From the NCBI RefSeq assembly GCF_015291705.1, contig NZ_CP030050.1, forward strand, positions 2,356,001-2,420,000: 64,000 nt of DNA, written 5' to 3'. The translations under genes and the position numbers were made by a program. The notes below the pieces were generated by a model, which saw only the letters and a list, made by a program, of their open reading frames with translations, was not told the origin of the DNA and did not search any database. This DNA is from Bradyrhizobium arachidis. GTDB lineage: Bacteria > Pseudomonadota > Alphaproteobacteria > Rhizobiales > Xanthobacteraceae. Below, piece by piece: positions 35,695 to 44,311 of the stretch. Positions within the stretch are counted from its first letter, which is position 1. Each line of letters opens with the position of its first letter.

Positions 35695-36801
35695 ATGACC
35701 CAGCGCCTGCCGCCCTCGCTCACATCGCTCGACGTCGCGCTCGCCGCGTTGCTGCGCGGCGTTGATCCGCTTGCGCCGGTGGAATTGCCGGTGACCGAAG
35801 CGGCCGGCTGCATCGCGGCGGGCACTCCGCTGCTTCCGGCCTGTCCGTCTCACGACGTTGCCGCCACCGACGGCTGGGCGCTATGCGCCAATGATCTCGT
35901 CGGCGCGTCCGCCTATTCACCGCTGCCTCTGCTTGCGGCGCCTACGTGGGTCGAAGCCGGTGACGCGATACCTGGGGGATGCGACTGCGTGCTCGACGCC
36001 GATGCAGTCGAGGTGTCGGGGCCGCTCGTGCAGGTGCTGGCCGAGGGCGTGCCCGGGCAGGGCGTCAGGCGCGCCGGCAGCGATATCGCGGACCGCGCGC
36101 CTGCCGGGAGACAGGGACATCCGGTCAGTGCAGCCGATCTGCTCATCGCGCGCGTCGCGGGTTTGGAAAAGCTCGGCGTGCGGCAGCCGCGGCTACGCAT
36201 CGTCAATGTGCCGGACGCGACGGCGACGGCGCATATGATCGCCGGGATCGCGCGCACAGCGGGACTGGACGTGACGACGCTCGAGGCCGGCGCGCGTGAC
36301 GAAGCATCGATTGCCGCTGTGCTCGATGCCTCCTCCTGCGATGCGCTGCTGACCGTCGGCGGCAGCGGCGTTGGTCGCCAGGATGCCGCCATCACTGCGC
36401 TGACCCAGTGCGGCGATGTGCTCGCTCATGGTCTCGCGCTCCAGCCCGGACGCACCGCGGCGGTGGCGCGGGTCGGCAAGGTTCCCGCCGTCGCCTTGCC
36501 GGGATCGCCGGATCATGCGCTCGCGGCCTGGTTCGCGCTGGTGCTTCCGTTGATCGATCGTCTGTCGGCGCGGCAGCCGCGCCGACAGGTGACCTTGCCG
36601 CTCGCGCGAAAAATCGCATCCAGCGTCGGCATCGCCGAGATCGCGCTGCTCGCAAGGGAACATGAAACATGGATGCCGATTGCGGTCGGCGAGTGGCCGC
36701 TCCAGGCGATCGCCCGCGCGGATGCATGGCTGCTCATTCCCGGCAGCCACGAAGGATTTGCGGCGGGCGTGCCGGTCGATGCTTATCTCATGCGGGAGTG
36801 A
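35695..36801 (+). CDS. Divergent MoeA-like molybdopterin biosynthesis protein
   Basis: A 368-residue member of the MoeA family, start at ATG 35695 (earlier in-frame starts exist). Motifs are recognisable but changed: ATDGWAL for the usual DGYA, LLTVGGSGVGRQDAAI for TGGVSxGxxD, and ALPGSPDHALAAWF for LPGNPVSxxxxF, where the conserved Asn-Pro-Val is Ser-Pro-Asp. It may insert a different metal, act in a regulatory way, or have lost activity. It overlaps nothing and lies 12 bases before the MoeA fusion, so the three plus-strand genes here form an operon. Confidence 0.8.
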   Translation: MTQRLPPSLTSLDVALAALLRGVDPLAPVELPVTEAAGCIAAGTPLLPACPSHDVAATDGWALCANDLVGASAYSPLPLLAAPTWVEAGDAIPGGCDCVLDADAVEVSGPLVQVLAEGVPGQGVRRAGSDIADRAPAGRQGHPVSAADLLIARVAGLEKLGVRQPRLRIVNVPDATATAHMIAGIARTAGLDVTTLEAGARDEASIAAVLDASSCDALLTVGGSGVGRQDAAITALTQCGDVLAHGLALQPGRTAAVARVGKVPAVALPGSPDHALAAWFALVLPLIDRLSARQPRRQVTLPLARKIASSVGIAEIALLAREHETWMPIAVGEWPLQAIARADAWLLIPGSHEGFAAGVPVDAYLMRE

Positions 36802-36813
36802 TATGGTTCCGGC

Positions 36814-38763
36814 ATGACCATGATCCCAAAACCGCCAGACCGCAGCGCGCTCGAACAGGAGCAGTTCCTCAAGATCCTTTCGCGCGAGGAGGCGCTGGCG
36901 CGCTTCGAGGCGGCGCTGTTCCCGCGTGCGCTTCCGAATGAGGTTTGCAAGCTCGGTGCTGCGCTCGGCGCGGCACTCGCCGAAGACGTCACGGCACCGA
37001 TCGATGTGCCGCCGTTCGACCGCTCCAATGTCGATGGCTTTGCCGTGCGCTCGTCCGACCTCGCCGCGGCCGGCGAAGGCGCGCCTGTTCGCCTTGCGCT
37101 CAACGGCGAGACCATCCATTGCGGCACCGCGCCGGCGCTACAAGTCGCAGTGGGAACCGCAACGGCGATCGCGACCGGCGGTCCGCTGCCGCGCGGCGCC
37201 GACGCCGTCGTCATGGTCGAGCATACCCAGCCGACCGGCTCGGATGCGATCGACGTCCGCCGCGCGACATCGCCCGGCCAGTTCGTCTCCTATGCGGGTT
37301 CCGACATCGCGCGCGGCGAGGCGCTGCTGCGCGCCGGCACGGTTATCGGGTCGCGCGAGATCGGCATGCTGGCGGCCTGCGGCATCGCCGAGGTGAAAGT
37401 CGCACGCAAGCCGCGCGTTGCCGTGATCTCCACCGGCGACGAGCTGGTGCAGCCCGGCGAAGCGCTCGCGTCGGCCGCGATCTACGATACCAATGGTGCG
37501 ATCGTCACCGCGGCGATCAACGAGAATGGTGGTGAGGCGGTCTTCCTCGGCGCCATTCCCGACGATGAGGCAAAGCTCGAAGCCGCCATGCGCAGCGCGC
37601 TGGCGGACGCCGACATGCTGGTCCTCTCCGGCGGTACGTCGAAGGGCGCCGGCGACCTGTCACACCGCATCATCGGCCGGCTCGGGGCACCCGGCATCAT
37701 CGCGCATGGTGTTGCGCTCAAGCCGGGCAAGCCGCTGTGCCTTGCGGTGTGCGACGGCAAGCCGGTGGTGATCCTGCCGGGCTTTCCGACTTCGGCAATG
37801 TTCACCTTCCACGACATGATCGTGCCGGTGTTGCGCAAAGTGGCCGGACTGCCGCCACGCTCCGACGCCAAGGTGAATGCGACGGTACCGGTCCGCATCG
37901 CGTCCGAGCTCGGCCGCACCGAATTCGTCATGGTCTCGCTGGTCGAGGGCAAGGACGGCTTGATCGCCTATCCATCCGGCAAGGGCTCCGGTGCGATCAC
38001 GTCCTTTGCGCAGGCCGATGGTTTTCTGCGCATCGATGCGCTCGCCGACCAGATGCCGGCCGGCACCGAGGCCGAGGTGACGCTGGTCACGCCGCATGTG
38101 CGTGTGCCCGATCTCGTCATCGTCGGCAGCCACTGCACTGGCCTCGATCTCGTCACCGCGCAGCTCGCGCATGCCGGGCTCACCGTGCGTTCGATCGCGG
38201 TCGGCAGCCTCGGCGGGCTTGCGGCGGCCAAGCGCGGTGAATGCGATCTCGCGCCGATCCATCTGTTCGACGACAAGAGCGAGACCTACAACACACCTTA
38301 TCTCGTCGAGGGGCTTGAGCTCGTGCCGGGCTGGCGGCGGATGCAGGGCATCGTCTTTCGCAAGGGCGACAAGCGTTTCGAAGGCCTCGGCGCGAAAGAG
38401 GCGGTCGCGGCTGCGCTCAGCGATCCCGCCTGCATCATGGTCAACCGCAACCAGGGCGCCGGCACGCGCATCCTGATCGACCGGCTGCTCAACGGCGCGC
38501 GCCCCGAAGGCTACTGGAACCAGCCGCGTTCGCATAATGCGGTGGCCGCGGCCGTCGCGCAGCACCGCGCCGACTGGGGCATGACCATTGCGCCGGTCGC
38601 CCATGCGGTCGGCCTTGGTTTCATTCCGTTCGCGGAAGAGCATTATGACTTCGCGCTGGTGACGGCGCGCAAGCAGCGGCCGGCGGTGCAGGCCTTTCTT
38701 GATGCGCTCGGCTCGGACGAGGCGCGCGCCGCACTGGAGCACGCGGGCTTCCGGCCCGCCTAA
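36814..38763 (+). CDS. MoeA fused to a C-terminal PBP-like domain
   Basis: A 649-residue fusion. Residues 1 to about 410 are MoeA, with SNVDGFAVRSSDL, ATGGPLPRGAD, ISTGDELVQPGE, VLSGGTSKGAGDLS and ILPGFPTSAMF. MoeA joins molybdate to adenylylated molybdopterin. From about residue 430 a PBP-like domain follows (VIVGSHCTGLDLVTAQLAHA, GSLGGLAAAKRGECDLAPIH, GAGTRILIDRLLNGARPEGY), of the same type as in the regulator at 33519. Such a domain may bind the oxyanion or sense it. Cytoplasmic. Confidence 0.9.
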   Translation: MTMIPKPPDRSALEQEQFLKILSREEALARFEAALFPRALPNEVCKLGAALGAALAEDVTAPIDVPPFDRSNVDGFAVRSSDLAAAGEGAPVRLALNGETIHCGTAPALQVAVGTATAIATGGPLPRGADAVVMVEHTQPTGSDAIDVRRATSPGQFVSYAGSDIARGEALLRAGTVIGSREIGMLAACGIAEVKVARKPRVAVISTGDELVQPGEALASAAIYDTNGAIVTAAINENGGEAVFLGAIPDDEAKLEAAMRSALADADMLVLSGGTSKGAGDLSHRIIGRLGAPGIIAHGVALKPGKPLCLAVCDGKPVVILPGFPTSAMFTFHDMIVPVLRKVAGLPPRSDAKVNATVPVRIASELGRTEFVMVSLVEGKDGLIAYPSGKGSGAITSFAQADGFLRIDALADQMPAGTEAEVTLVTPHVRVPDLVIVGSHCTGLDLVTAQLAHAGLTVRSIAVGSLGGLAAAKRGECDLAPIHLFDDKSETYNTPYLVEGLELVPGWRRMQGIVFRKGDKRFEGLGAKEAVAAALSDPACIMVNRNQGAGTRILIDRLLNGARPEGYWNQPRSHNAVAAAVAQHRADWGMTIAPVAHAVGLGFIPFAEEHYDFALVTARKQRPAVQAFLDALGSDEARAALEHAGFRPA

Positions 38764-38844
38764 AGCGCGTGAACGCGCTTTAGATTCTTGTTCGAGCATG
38801 ATTTGTTCGGAAAACCGCTTCACACTTTTCCGGATCATGCTCTA
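38761..38844. repeat. Bradyrhizobial extragenic palindromic element, copy 2
   Basis: TAAAGCGCGT and ACGCGCTTTA form a perfect stem that contains the stop codon of the MoeA fusion, followed by GAGCATGAT...GATCATGCTC enclosing CGGAAAACCGCTT and CACACTTTTCCG. The same modules occur at 24731-24829. It may also help to end the transcript. Confidence 0.75.
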
Positions 38845-38892
38845 GATCGACGACGCGGCGCTCAAGCCGCGCGGCAGGGGGGTGGGGACGCG

Positions 38893-40023
38893 ATGGCAAG
38901 GCCGCTTTCGGTTGCGATCGTCGGTGCCGGCATGGGTGGGCTCGCGACAGCCGCGGCGCTCAGGCGCGTCGGCGTCGACGTCATGGTCTACGAGCAGGCC
39001 TCGCAGTTCGCCCGCATCGGCGCCGGCATCCAGATCGGCTGCAACGCGATGAAGGTGCTGCGCGCACTGGGGCTCGAGCAACGGATGCGCAGCCAGTCGT
39101 TCTATCCACGCTCCTGGAATAATCGCGACTGGAAGAGCGGCGACATCAAATTCGACATGATCTTTGGCGAGAGCGCGGAGGAGAAGTTCGGCGCGCCCTA
39201 TCTGCTCGCCCATCGCGGGGATCTGCATGCGGCGCTGGCGAGCGCCGTGCCGGATGAGTTCGTGAGGCTCAACCACAAGCTGGCCGGTCTCGACGAGACG
39301 GGCGAGGGCGTCCGGCTCAGCTTCGCCGACGGCACCAGCGCCGTTGCCGATGCCGTTGTCGGCGCGGACGGCGTGCATTCGACCGTGCGCGATACCCTGT
39401 TCGACACCGCGCCGGTCAGGTTCACCGGCCGCATCGCCTATCGCACCACCTATCCGGCAGCGCTGCTCGGCGGCGCAGAGATCGACGACTGCACCAAATG
39501 GTGGGGCGAGGACCGCCACATCGTGATCTATTACGTCAAGCCTGATCGCAGCGAGGTCTATCTCGTCACCAGCCAGCCCGAGCCGGATTTCCGCATCGAG
39601 TCCTGGTCGGCGAAGGGTGACGTGCGCGATCTGCGCGCCTCATTCGAAGGCTTTCATCCGCAGGTCGGTCACGTGCTCGCGGCGTGTCCCGACGTGCACA
39701 AATGGGCGATCATGGATCGCGACGCGCTGGAGCGCTGGGCCGACGGCAATGTGACGCTGCTCGGCGATGCCTGCCATCCCATGACGCCCTACATGGCGCA
39801 GGGCGCGGCGATGGCCATCGAGGACGCCGCGGTGCTGTCGCGCTGCCTCGACGGCGTCGACCGCGACGGTGTCGCGGACGCATTCCGCCGCTTCGAGGCG
39901 ACGCGCAAGGAGCGAACGACACGGGTCCAGGAAACCTCGCGTGCCAACATCTGGCTGAGAGAGCGGACCGACACGAGTTGGGTCTACGGCTACGATGCCT
40001 GGTCGGTGCCGCTCGCGGCTTGA
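38893..40023 (+). CDS. FAD-dependent aromatic hydroxylase, NicC-like
   Basis: A 376-residue flavoprotein monooxygenase; ATG at 38893 (a longer frame covers the repeat element). IVGAGMGGLATAAALRRVGV binds FAD, EQASQFARIGAGIQIGCNAM follows, and LLGDACHPMTPYMAQGAAMA is the second FAD motif. The order and the closing WVYGYDAW closely resemble 6-hydroxynicotinate 3-monooxygenase (NicC), which hydroxylates and decarboxylates its substrate with NADH and O2. No other nicotinate-degradation genes are present, so the true substrate stays open; salicylate-hydroxylase-like activity is an alternative. Confidence 0.8.
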   Translation: MARPLSVAIVGAGMGGLATAAALRRVGVDVMVYEQASQFARIGAGIQIGCNAMKVLRALGLEQRMRSQSFYPRSWNNRDWKSGDIKFDMIFGESAEEKFGAPYLLAHRGDLHAALASAVPDEFVRLNHKLAGLDETGEGVRLSFADGTSAVADAVVGADGVHSTVRDTLFDTAPVRFTGRIAYRTTYPAALLGGAEIDDCTKWWGEDRHIVIYYVKPDRSEVYLVTSQPEPDFRIESWSAKGDVRDLRASFEGFHPQVGHVLAACPDVHKWAIMDRDALERWADGNVTLLGDACHPMTPYMAQGAAMAIEDAAVLSRCLDGVDRDGVADAFRRFEATRKERTTRVQETSRANIWLRERTDTSWVYGYDAWSVPLAA

Positions 40024-40208
40024 GCGGCGCGCTCGCGTTCCTCCGCCTCGGCCAGTGCACGCTGCGCGGCGGGCGGCAGCGGCTTCGGGTCGGGCGGGAC
40101 TTCGACGATGTCAGGCTTGCTAAGCCGTTTCGTGCGATCGATCGTATCCGAAACATCGATGGCGAAATCGACAACTTCGAATATGACATCCAAAAGGGAG
40201 TCGGCCAT
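39990..40208 (-). CDS. Small hypothetical protein
   Basis: A 72-residue acidic protein (MADSLLDVIFEVVDFAIDVS...) with a Pro-rich middle (VEVPPDPKPLPP) and an Ala/Glu helix at the end. Its last 34 bases overlap the end of the NicC-like gene. The N-terminal sequence is convincing, but no family is known to me. Confidence 0.5.
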   Translation of the reverse strand: MADSLLDVIFEVVDFAIDVSDTIDRTKRLSKPDIVEVPPDPKPLPPAAQRALAEAEERERAAQAASGTDQAS

Positions 40209-40288
40209 GGCTCATCCGGGGCAACGTACCGATCATTGGTCGTTCCCGTGCGGGGCCCGGTTCACGGCCAGGAGCTCAAAGCGGCGCC

Positions 40289-40924
40289 CTACGACGCGTC
40301 ATCCAGCGCCGCCAGCCGCTCGGCCTCGGCGATGTCCTCGACCGTGTTGGCATTGAAGAACGGATCGAGCGGCGCGGCCGGCCAGGTCACCGTCGCGAGC
40401 GGATAGCGCGCGGTCCAGCGGTCGATCTTGCGGAGGTCCTCGACGACCAGCGCGTGCCGGAGCTCGTTGCGCAAGGCGACGCGCCACAATCCGATCACCG
40501 GATGCGACTGATCGCCGGATGCGGCGACCGCGAGCTGGGCGTTCTCCCGTGTTCGCGCCTCGTGCAGGCGCGCGACGAGATCGCGCGGCAGGAACGGGCA
40601 GTCGCCGGCAGCGCTGAGCACCCACTCGATGTCAGGACGGTTCGCAGCGGTCCAGTCGAGCGCGGCCAGAATGCCGGCGAGCGGGCCGGGGAAGCCGGGC
40701 ACGTCGTCGGCGATGACCTGCAAGCCGAACGAAGCGAAACGCGCGGGATCGCCGTTGGCGTTCAGGATCAATCCGCTGCACTGGGGTGAAAGGCGCGCGA
40801 TCACGCGCTCCAGAATGGTGCGGCCGCTGATGGTGCGCATAGGCTTGTCGCCACCGCCCATGCGGCGCGCCAGACCGCCGGCGAGCAACACACCTTGCGT
40901 GGCGGGAATGTCAGTCGTCACCAC
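40289..40924 (-). CDS. mobA: Molybdenum cofactor guanylyltransferase MobA
   Basis: A 211-residue protein that attaches GMP to molybdopterin to give the guanine dinucleotide cofactor. GTG at 40924 has AAGGG in front and overlaps the fdhD stop; GTG 40921 is also possible. [17 protein letters not shown] is the nucleotide-binding signature (LAGGxxxRMGxxDK), and [14 protein letters not shown] has the catalytic Asp. NANTVEDI ends the domain. Together with FdhD and MobB it forms the cofactor-completion set for formate dehydrogenase. Confidence 0.93.
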   Translation of the reverse strand: MVTTDIPATQGVLLAGGLARRMGGGDKPMRTISGRTILERVIARLSPQCSGLILNANGDPARFASFGLQVIADDVPGFPGPLAGILAALDWTAANRPDIEWVLSAAGDCPFLPRDLVARLHEARTRENAQLAVAASGDQSHPVIGLWRVALRNELRHALVVEDLRKIDRWTARYPLATVTWPAAPLDPFFNANTVEDIAEAERLAALDDAS

Positions 40925-41801
40925 CTTCACCCTTGCGCTTGTGCTTGGCCGATTCCTCCTCGACGTAAGCGAGGTTCTGATCGTAGACGATCCGCTCTTC
41001 GCCTGCGAGCACGATGAAGCGCTTCCCGCGGGTGCGGCCAACCAGCGTCAGGCCAACCTGTCTTGCGAGATCGACACCCCAGGCGGTGAAGCCGGAGCGC
41101 GACACCAGGATCGGAATGCCCATGCGTACCGTCTTGATCACCATCTCCGAGGTGAGGCGTCCCGTGGTGTAGAGGATCTTGTCGCTGGCATCGACGCCGT
41201 GGCGGTACATCCAGCCCGCGATCTTGTCGACGGCGTTGTGGCGCCCGACGTCCTCGGTGTAGCAGAGCGGCTCGCCTTCCTTGCACAGCACGCAGCCGTG
41301 GATCGCGCCAGCCTCGAGATAAAGCGAGGGCATGGTGTTGATGGTCTGCGTCATCTGGTAGAGCCAGGAGGTACGCAGCTCGGCCTTCGGCAGCGCGACG
41401 CTCTCGACCGCCTCCAACAGATCGCCGAAGGCCGTGCCCTGCGCGCAGCCCGAGGTCTGCGTGCGCTTCTTCAGCTTGGCCTCGAAATTGGTGTGGTGCT
41501 CGGTGCGCACCACGACCACCTGGAGGTCGTCGTCGTATTCGACCTCGGTGACGGCGTCATTATATTTCAGCATGTTCTGGTTCAGCAGATAGCCGAGCGC
41601 CAGGTATTCCGGATAGTCGCCGATCGTCATCATGGTGACGATCTCCTGGGCATTCAGGTAGAGCGTCAGCGGCCGTTCCATCGGCACCTTGATCTCGACC
41701 TGGGCGCCGGTCTGGTCGGTCCCGGTCACGCTCTGGGTCAGGCGCGGGTCGTCCGGGTTGGGGACGATCAGGGGTACCGGGGCTTTGTCGATCTTCATCA
41801 T
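40911..41801 (-). CDS. fdhD: Sulfurtransferase FdhD for formate dehydrogenase
   Basis: A 296-residue FdhD-family protein, needed to transfer sulfur to the molybdenum site of formate dehydrogenase. [50 protein letters not shown] and [20 protein letters not shown] are the family motifs. The loop that in E. coli carries two cysteines (CxxC) reads [10 protein letters not shown] here, so only C119 is present. The gene ends inside mobA. The divergent mobB starts about 90 bases away. Confidence 0.93.
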   Translation of the reverse strand: MMKIDKAPVPLIVPNPDDPRLTQSVTGTDQTGAQVEIKVPMERPLTLYLNAQEIVTMMTIGDYPEYLALGYLLNQNMLKYNDAVTEVEYDDDLQVVVVRTEHHTNFEAKLKKRTQTSGCAQGTAFGDLLEAVESVALPKAELRTSWLYQMTQTINTMPSLYLEAGAIHGCVLCKEGEPLCYTEDVGRHNAVDKIAGWMYRHGVDASDKILYTTGRLTSEMVIKTVRMGIPILVSRSGFTAWGVDLARQVGLTLVGRTRGKRFIVLAGEERIVYDQNLAYVEEESAKHKRKGEGGDD

Positions 41802-41894
41802 GGCCGTGACGTTAGCATGACATTCGGGTCAAGCCGATATAAGCATGGTCACTATGATGGAGAAGGCGGTTCCGGCCGCGGAGATCGAGTTACG

Positions 41895-42422
41895 ATGAAA
41901 GTCATCGGCCTTGCAGGCTGGAGCGGTGCGGGCAAGACCACGCTGTTGACGCGGCTGATCCCGCATTTCAACGCGCAGGGCCTGCGTGTCTCGGTCATCA
42001 AGCACGCGCACCACCAGTTCGACGTCGACGTGCCCGGCAAGGATTCCTGGCGCCATCGCGAGGCAGGCGCGGCCGAGGTGCTGGTGGCCTCGTCAAACCG
42101 TTGGGCCCTGATGCATGAATTGCGCGGAGCGGCGGAGCCGCGGCTGCCGGAACTATTGAGCAAGCTGTCCGCCGTCGATCTCGTCGTGGTCGAGGGCTTC
42201 AAGCGCGAGCCGCATCGCAAGATCGAGGTGCACCGCGCCGCCAACGGCAAGCCGCTGCTGTTTCCCGACGATCCCGGCATCGCCGGGATCGCGACCGACG
42301 TTGCGATTGACACGCGGCTGCCGACTGTCCATCTCGATGATATCGAGGCTGCCGCGGCGCTGATGCTGCGGGCGGCGATGCCGGTCGAGGAAGCGGTGGC
42401 CAAAAGCGCCGCGATGCGCTGA
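41895..42422 (+). CDS. mobB: Molybdopterin-guanine dinucleotide biosynthesis protein MobB
   Basis: A 175-residue GTP-binding accessory protein of MobA. GLAGWSGAGKTTLLTRL is the P-loop; VVVEGFKREPHRKIEVHR is the second conserved region. Full length for the family. It is nine bases ahead of moeA, so they are co-transcribed, and divergent from fdhD-mobA. Confidence 0.92.
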   Translation: MKVIGLAGWSGAGKTTLLTRLIPHFNAQGLRVSVIKHAHHQFDVDVPGKDSWRHREAGAAEVLVASSNRWALMHELRGAAEPRLPELLSKLSAVDLVVVEGFKREPHRKIEVHRAANGKPLLFPDDPGIAGIATDVAIDTRLPTVHLDDIEAAAALMLRAAMPVEEAVAKSAAMR

Positions 42423-42431
42423 CGAGGCACC

Positions 42432-43688
42432 ATGGCGCAACTGTCTGACGATTGCTTTGCCTTCGGCGGACCGATGATGTCGGTCGACGAGGCCGTTGGC
42501 CTGATCACGACCCGTGTCAACGCGATCACTGATCTCGAAACGGTCGCGCTTGTCGATGCGGATGGCCGCGTGCTGGCGCACGATATCGCGGCGCCCCTGC
42601 CGCTTCCGCCGTTCACCAACTCGGCGGTTGATGGCTACGCCGTGCGCAATGCCGATCTTCCGCAAAGTGCGGAGCAAGCGTTGCCGCTCGATGGCCGCAT
42701 CCAGGCCGGTGGCCTCGCGCATGCGCCGATCAAACCGGGCCACACCGCGCGCATCTTCACGGGCGCGCCGATGCCGCCGGATGCAGAGACCGTCTTCATG
42801 CAGGAAGATGTCCGCATCGATGCAACAGGCAAGATCGTGCTGCCGGCGGGGCTGAAGCCCGGCGCCAATGTACGTCCTGCGGGCGAGGACATCCCTCAAG
42901 GGCACATCGCGCTGCGCGCCGGCCAGCGCCTGCGGCCGCAGCATGTTGCGCTTGCTGCGGCCTTTGGCCTGACCAAGCTCGACGTCGTCAGGCGCATCCG
43001 CGTCGCAGTGTTCTCGACCGGCGACGAGCTGGCCTCGCCCGGCGAGCCGCGCGCCGCCTCGCAGCTGTTCGATTCCAACCGCTTCATGCTGATGGCGATG
43101 CTGCGCCGGCTCGGCTGCGAGGTCAGCGACCTCGGCATTTTGCGCGACGATCGCACTTCCCTCGCGAACGGCTTGAAGCAGGTCGCGGGTGACCATGACC
43201 TGATCCTCACCACCGGCGGCGTCTCGACCGGCGAGGAGGACCACGTCAAGGCAGCGGTCGAAAGCATCGGCTCCCTCGTGCTGTGGCGGATGGCGATCAA
43301 GCCCGGACGGCCCGTGGCGATGGGCATCATCGGCGGAACGCCGCTGATCGGTCTGCCCGGCAATCCCGTCGCGAGCTTCGTCACCTTCGTCCATGTGGTG
43401 CGGCCGACGGTGCTGGCGCTCGCCGGCAGCCTGCCCGAGCCGCTGTTCCCGATCCCGGTGCGCGCCGCGTTCACCTACAAGAAGAAGATCGGCCGCCGCG
43501 AATATGTTCGCGCGTCATTGCGGCGCGGAGAGGATGGTGCGCTGGAGGCGGTCAAGTTCCCGCGTGAAGGTGCCGGCCTGTTGTCCTCGCTGGTCGAGAC
43601 CGACGGCCTCATCGAGCTCGGCGAGGACATCATTCGGGTCGAGCCCGGCCAGAGTGTAGGTTTTCTGTCCTATGCGGATTTGCTCTGA
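42432..43688 (+). CDS. moeA: Molybdopterin molybdenumtransferase MoeA
   Basis: A 418-residue canonical MoeA: SAVDGYAVRNADL, RIFTGAPMPPDAE, VFSTGDELASPGE, LTTGGVSTGEEDHVKAA and GLPGNPVASFVTF are all standard. It inserts molybdate into molybdopterin. This is the third MoeA-type gene in 8 kb and the only one with every usual motif, so it is the likely housekeeping copy. Co-directional with mobB. Confidence 0.94.
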   Translation: MAQLSDDCFAFGGPMMSVDEAVGLITTRVNAITDLETVALVDADGRVLAHDIAAPLPLPPFTNSAVDGYAVRNADLPQSAEQALPLDGRIQAGGLAHAPIKPGHTARIFTGAPMPPDAETVFMQEDVRIDATGKIVLPAGLKPGANVRPAGEDIPQGHIALRAGQRLRPQHVALAAAFGLTKLDVVRRIRVAVFSTGDELASPGEPRAASQLFDSNRFMLMAMLRRLGCEVSDLGILRDDRTSLANGLKQVAGDHDLILTTGGVSTGEEDHVKAAVESIGSLVLWRMAIKPGRPVAMGIIGGTPLIGLPGNPVASFVTFVHVVRPTVLALAGSLPEPLFPIPVRAAFTYKKKIGRREYVRASLRRGEDGALEAVKFPREGAGLLSSLVETDGLIELGEDIIRVEPGQSVGFLSYADLL

Positions 43689-43733
43689 CGCTCCTTCGTT
43701 GACGCCAACGCTTCGCCTCGCCATGTTGCGCCC

Positions 43734-43997
43734 ATGACCAAAACGACGCTCGATCTCACCGGCTTGAAATGCCCGCTGCCTGCCTTGAAAACGCGCAAGG
43801 CGCTGAAGCCGTTACTGCCGGGCGATCAGCTCGAAGTGCACTGCACCGATCCGCTGTCGGTGATTGACATCCCGAACCTGATCCGCGAGACGGGCGACAC
43901 GGTGGAGATCACCGAGCGCAACGACGCGCGCATCGTGTTCTTGATAGAAAAGACAAATGGTCCAATAGAAAGCATCAATGCTGCGCTGCGTCCTTGA
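43734..43997 (+). CDS. tusA: TusA-family sulfur carrier
   Basis: An 87-residue protein with the LTGLKCPLPALKT motif; C13 carries the persulfide. TusA-like proteins pass sulfur to FdhD or to tRNA and molybdopterin enzymes. Its place after moeA and close to fdhD points to cofactor sulfuration. ATG at 43734. Confidence 0.88.
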   Translation: MTKTTLDLTGLKCPLPALKTRKALKPLLPGDQLEVHCTDPLSVIDIPNLIRETGDTVEITERNDARIVFLIEKTNGPIESINAALRP

Positions 43998-44311
43998 GGA
44001 CGTTACCGCGCTGATACCGACCATTTGTCTATCGACATCGATCACGGCTTCTGCCCCAATTGACAATCTCCGTGCAGGCGCGGAGGTTGAGTCTTGTCTG
44101 CGATACGCGGATCAAGGGGCCACACGAAGCTTGCACGTCGTATCGGCATAGCGCCCCGCTTGCGGGGTTAACTTTTGGGATGCGCGCAACGATCCTGGCG
44201 CGCGTCGGATGATTGAGCGGAGCAGCAGGGACAATTGGCTGCCCCGCAACGGGCTGAGGATCAGGATCTTTGCGGCAGGCTGTTCAGAAGGGCGGCTTAG
44301 GGGAGGAATGT
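43998..44311. promoter_or_regulatory. Intergenic region before the oxalate/formate antiporter
   Basis: About 310 bases without a gene, ending with GGGGAGGAATGT ahead of the antiporter ATG. The promoter of the formate operon is expected here. No clear operator found. Confidence 0.4.
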
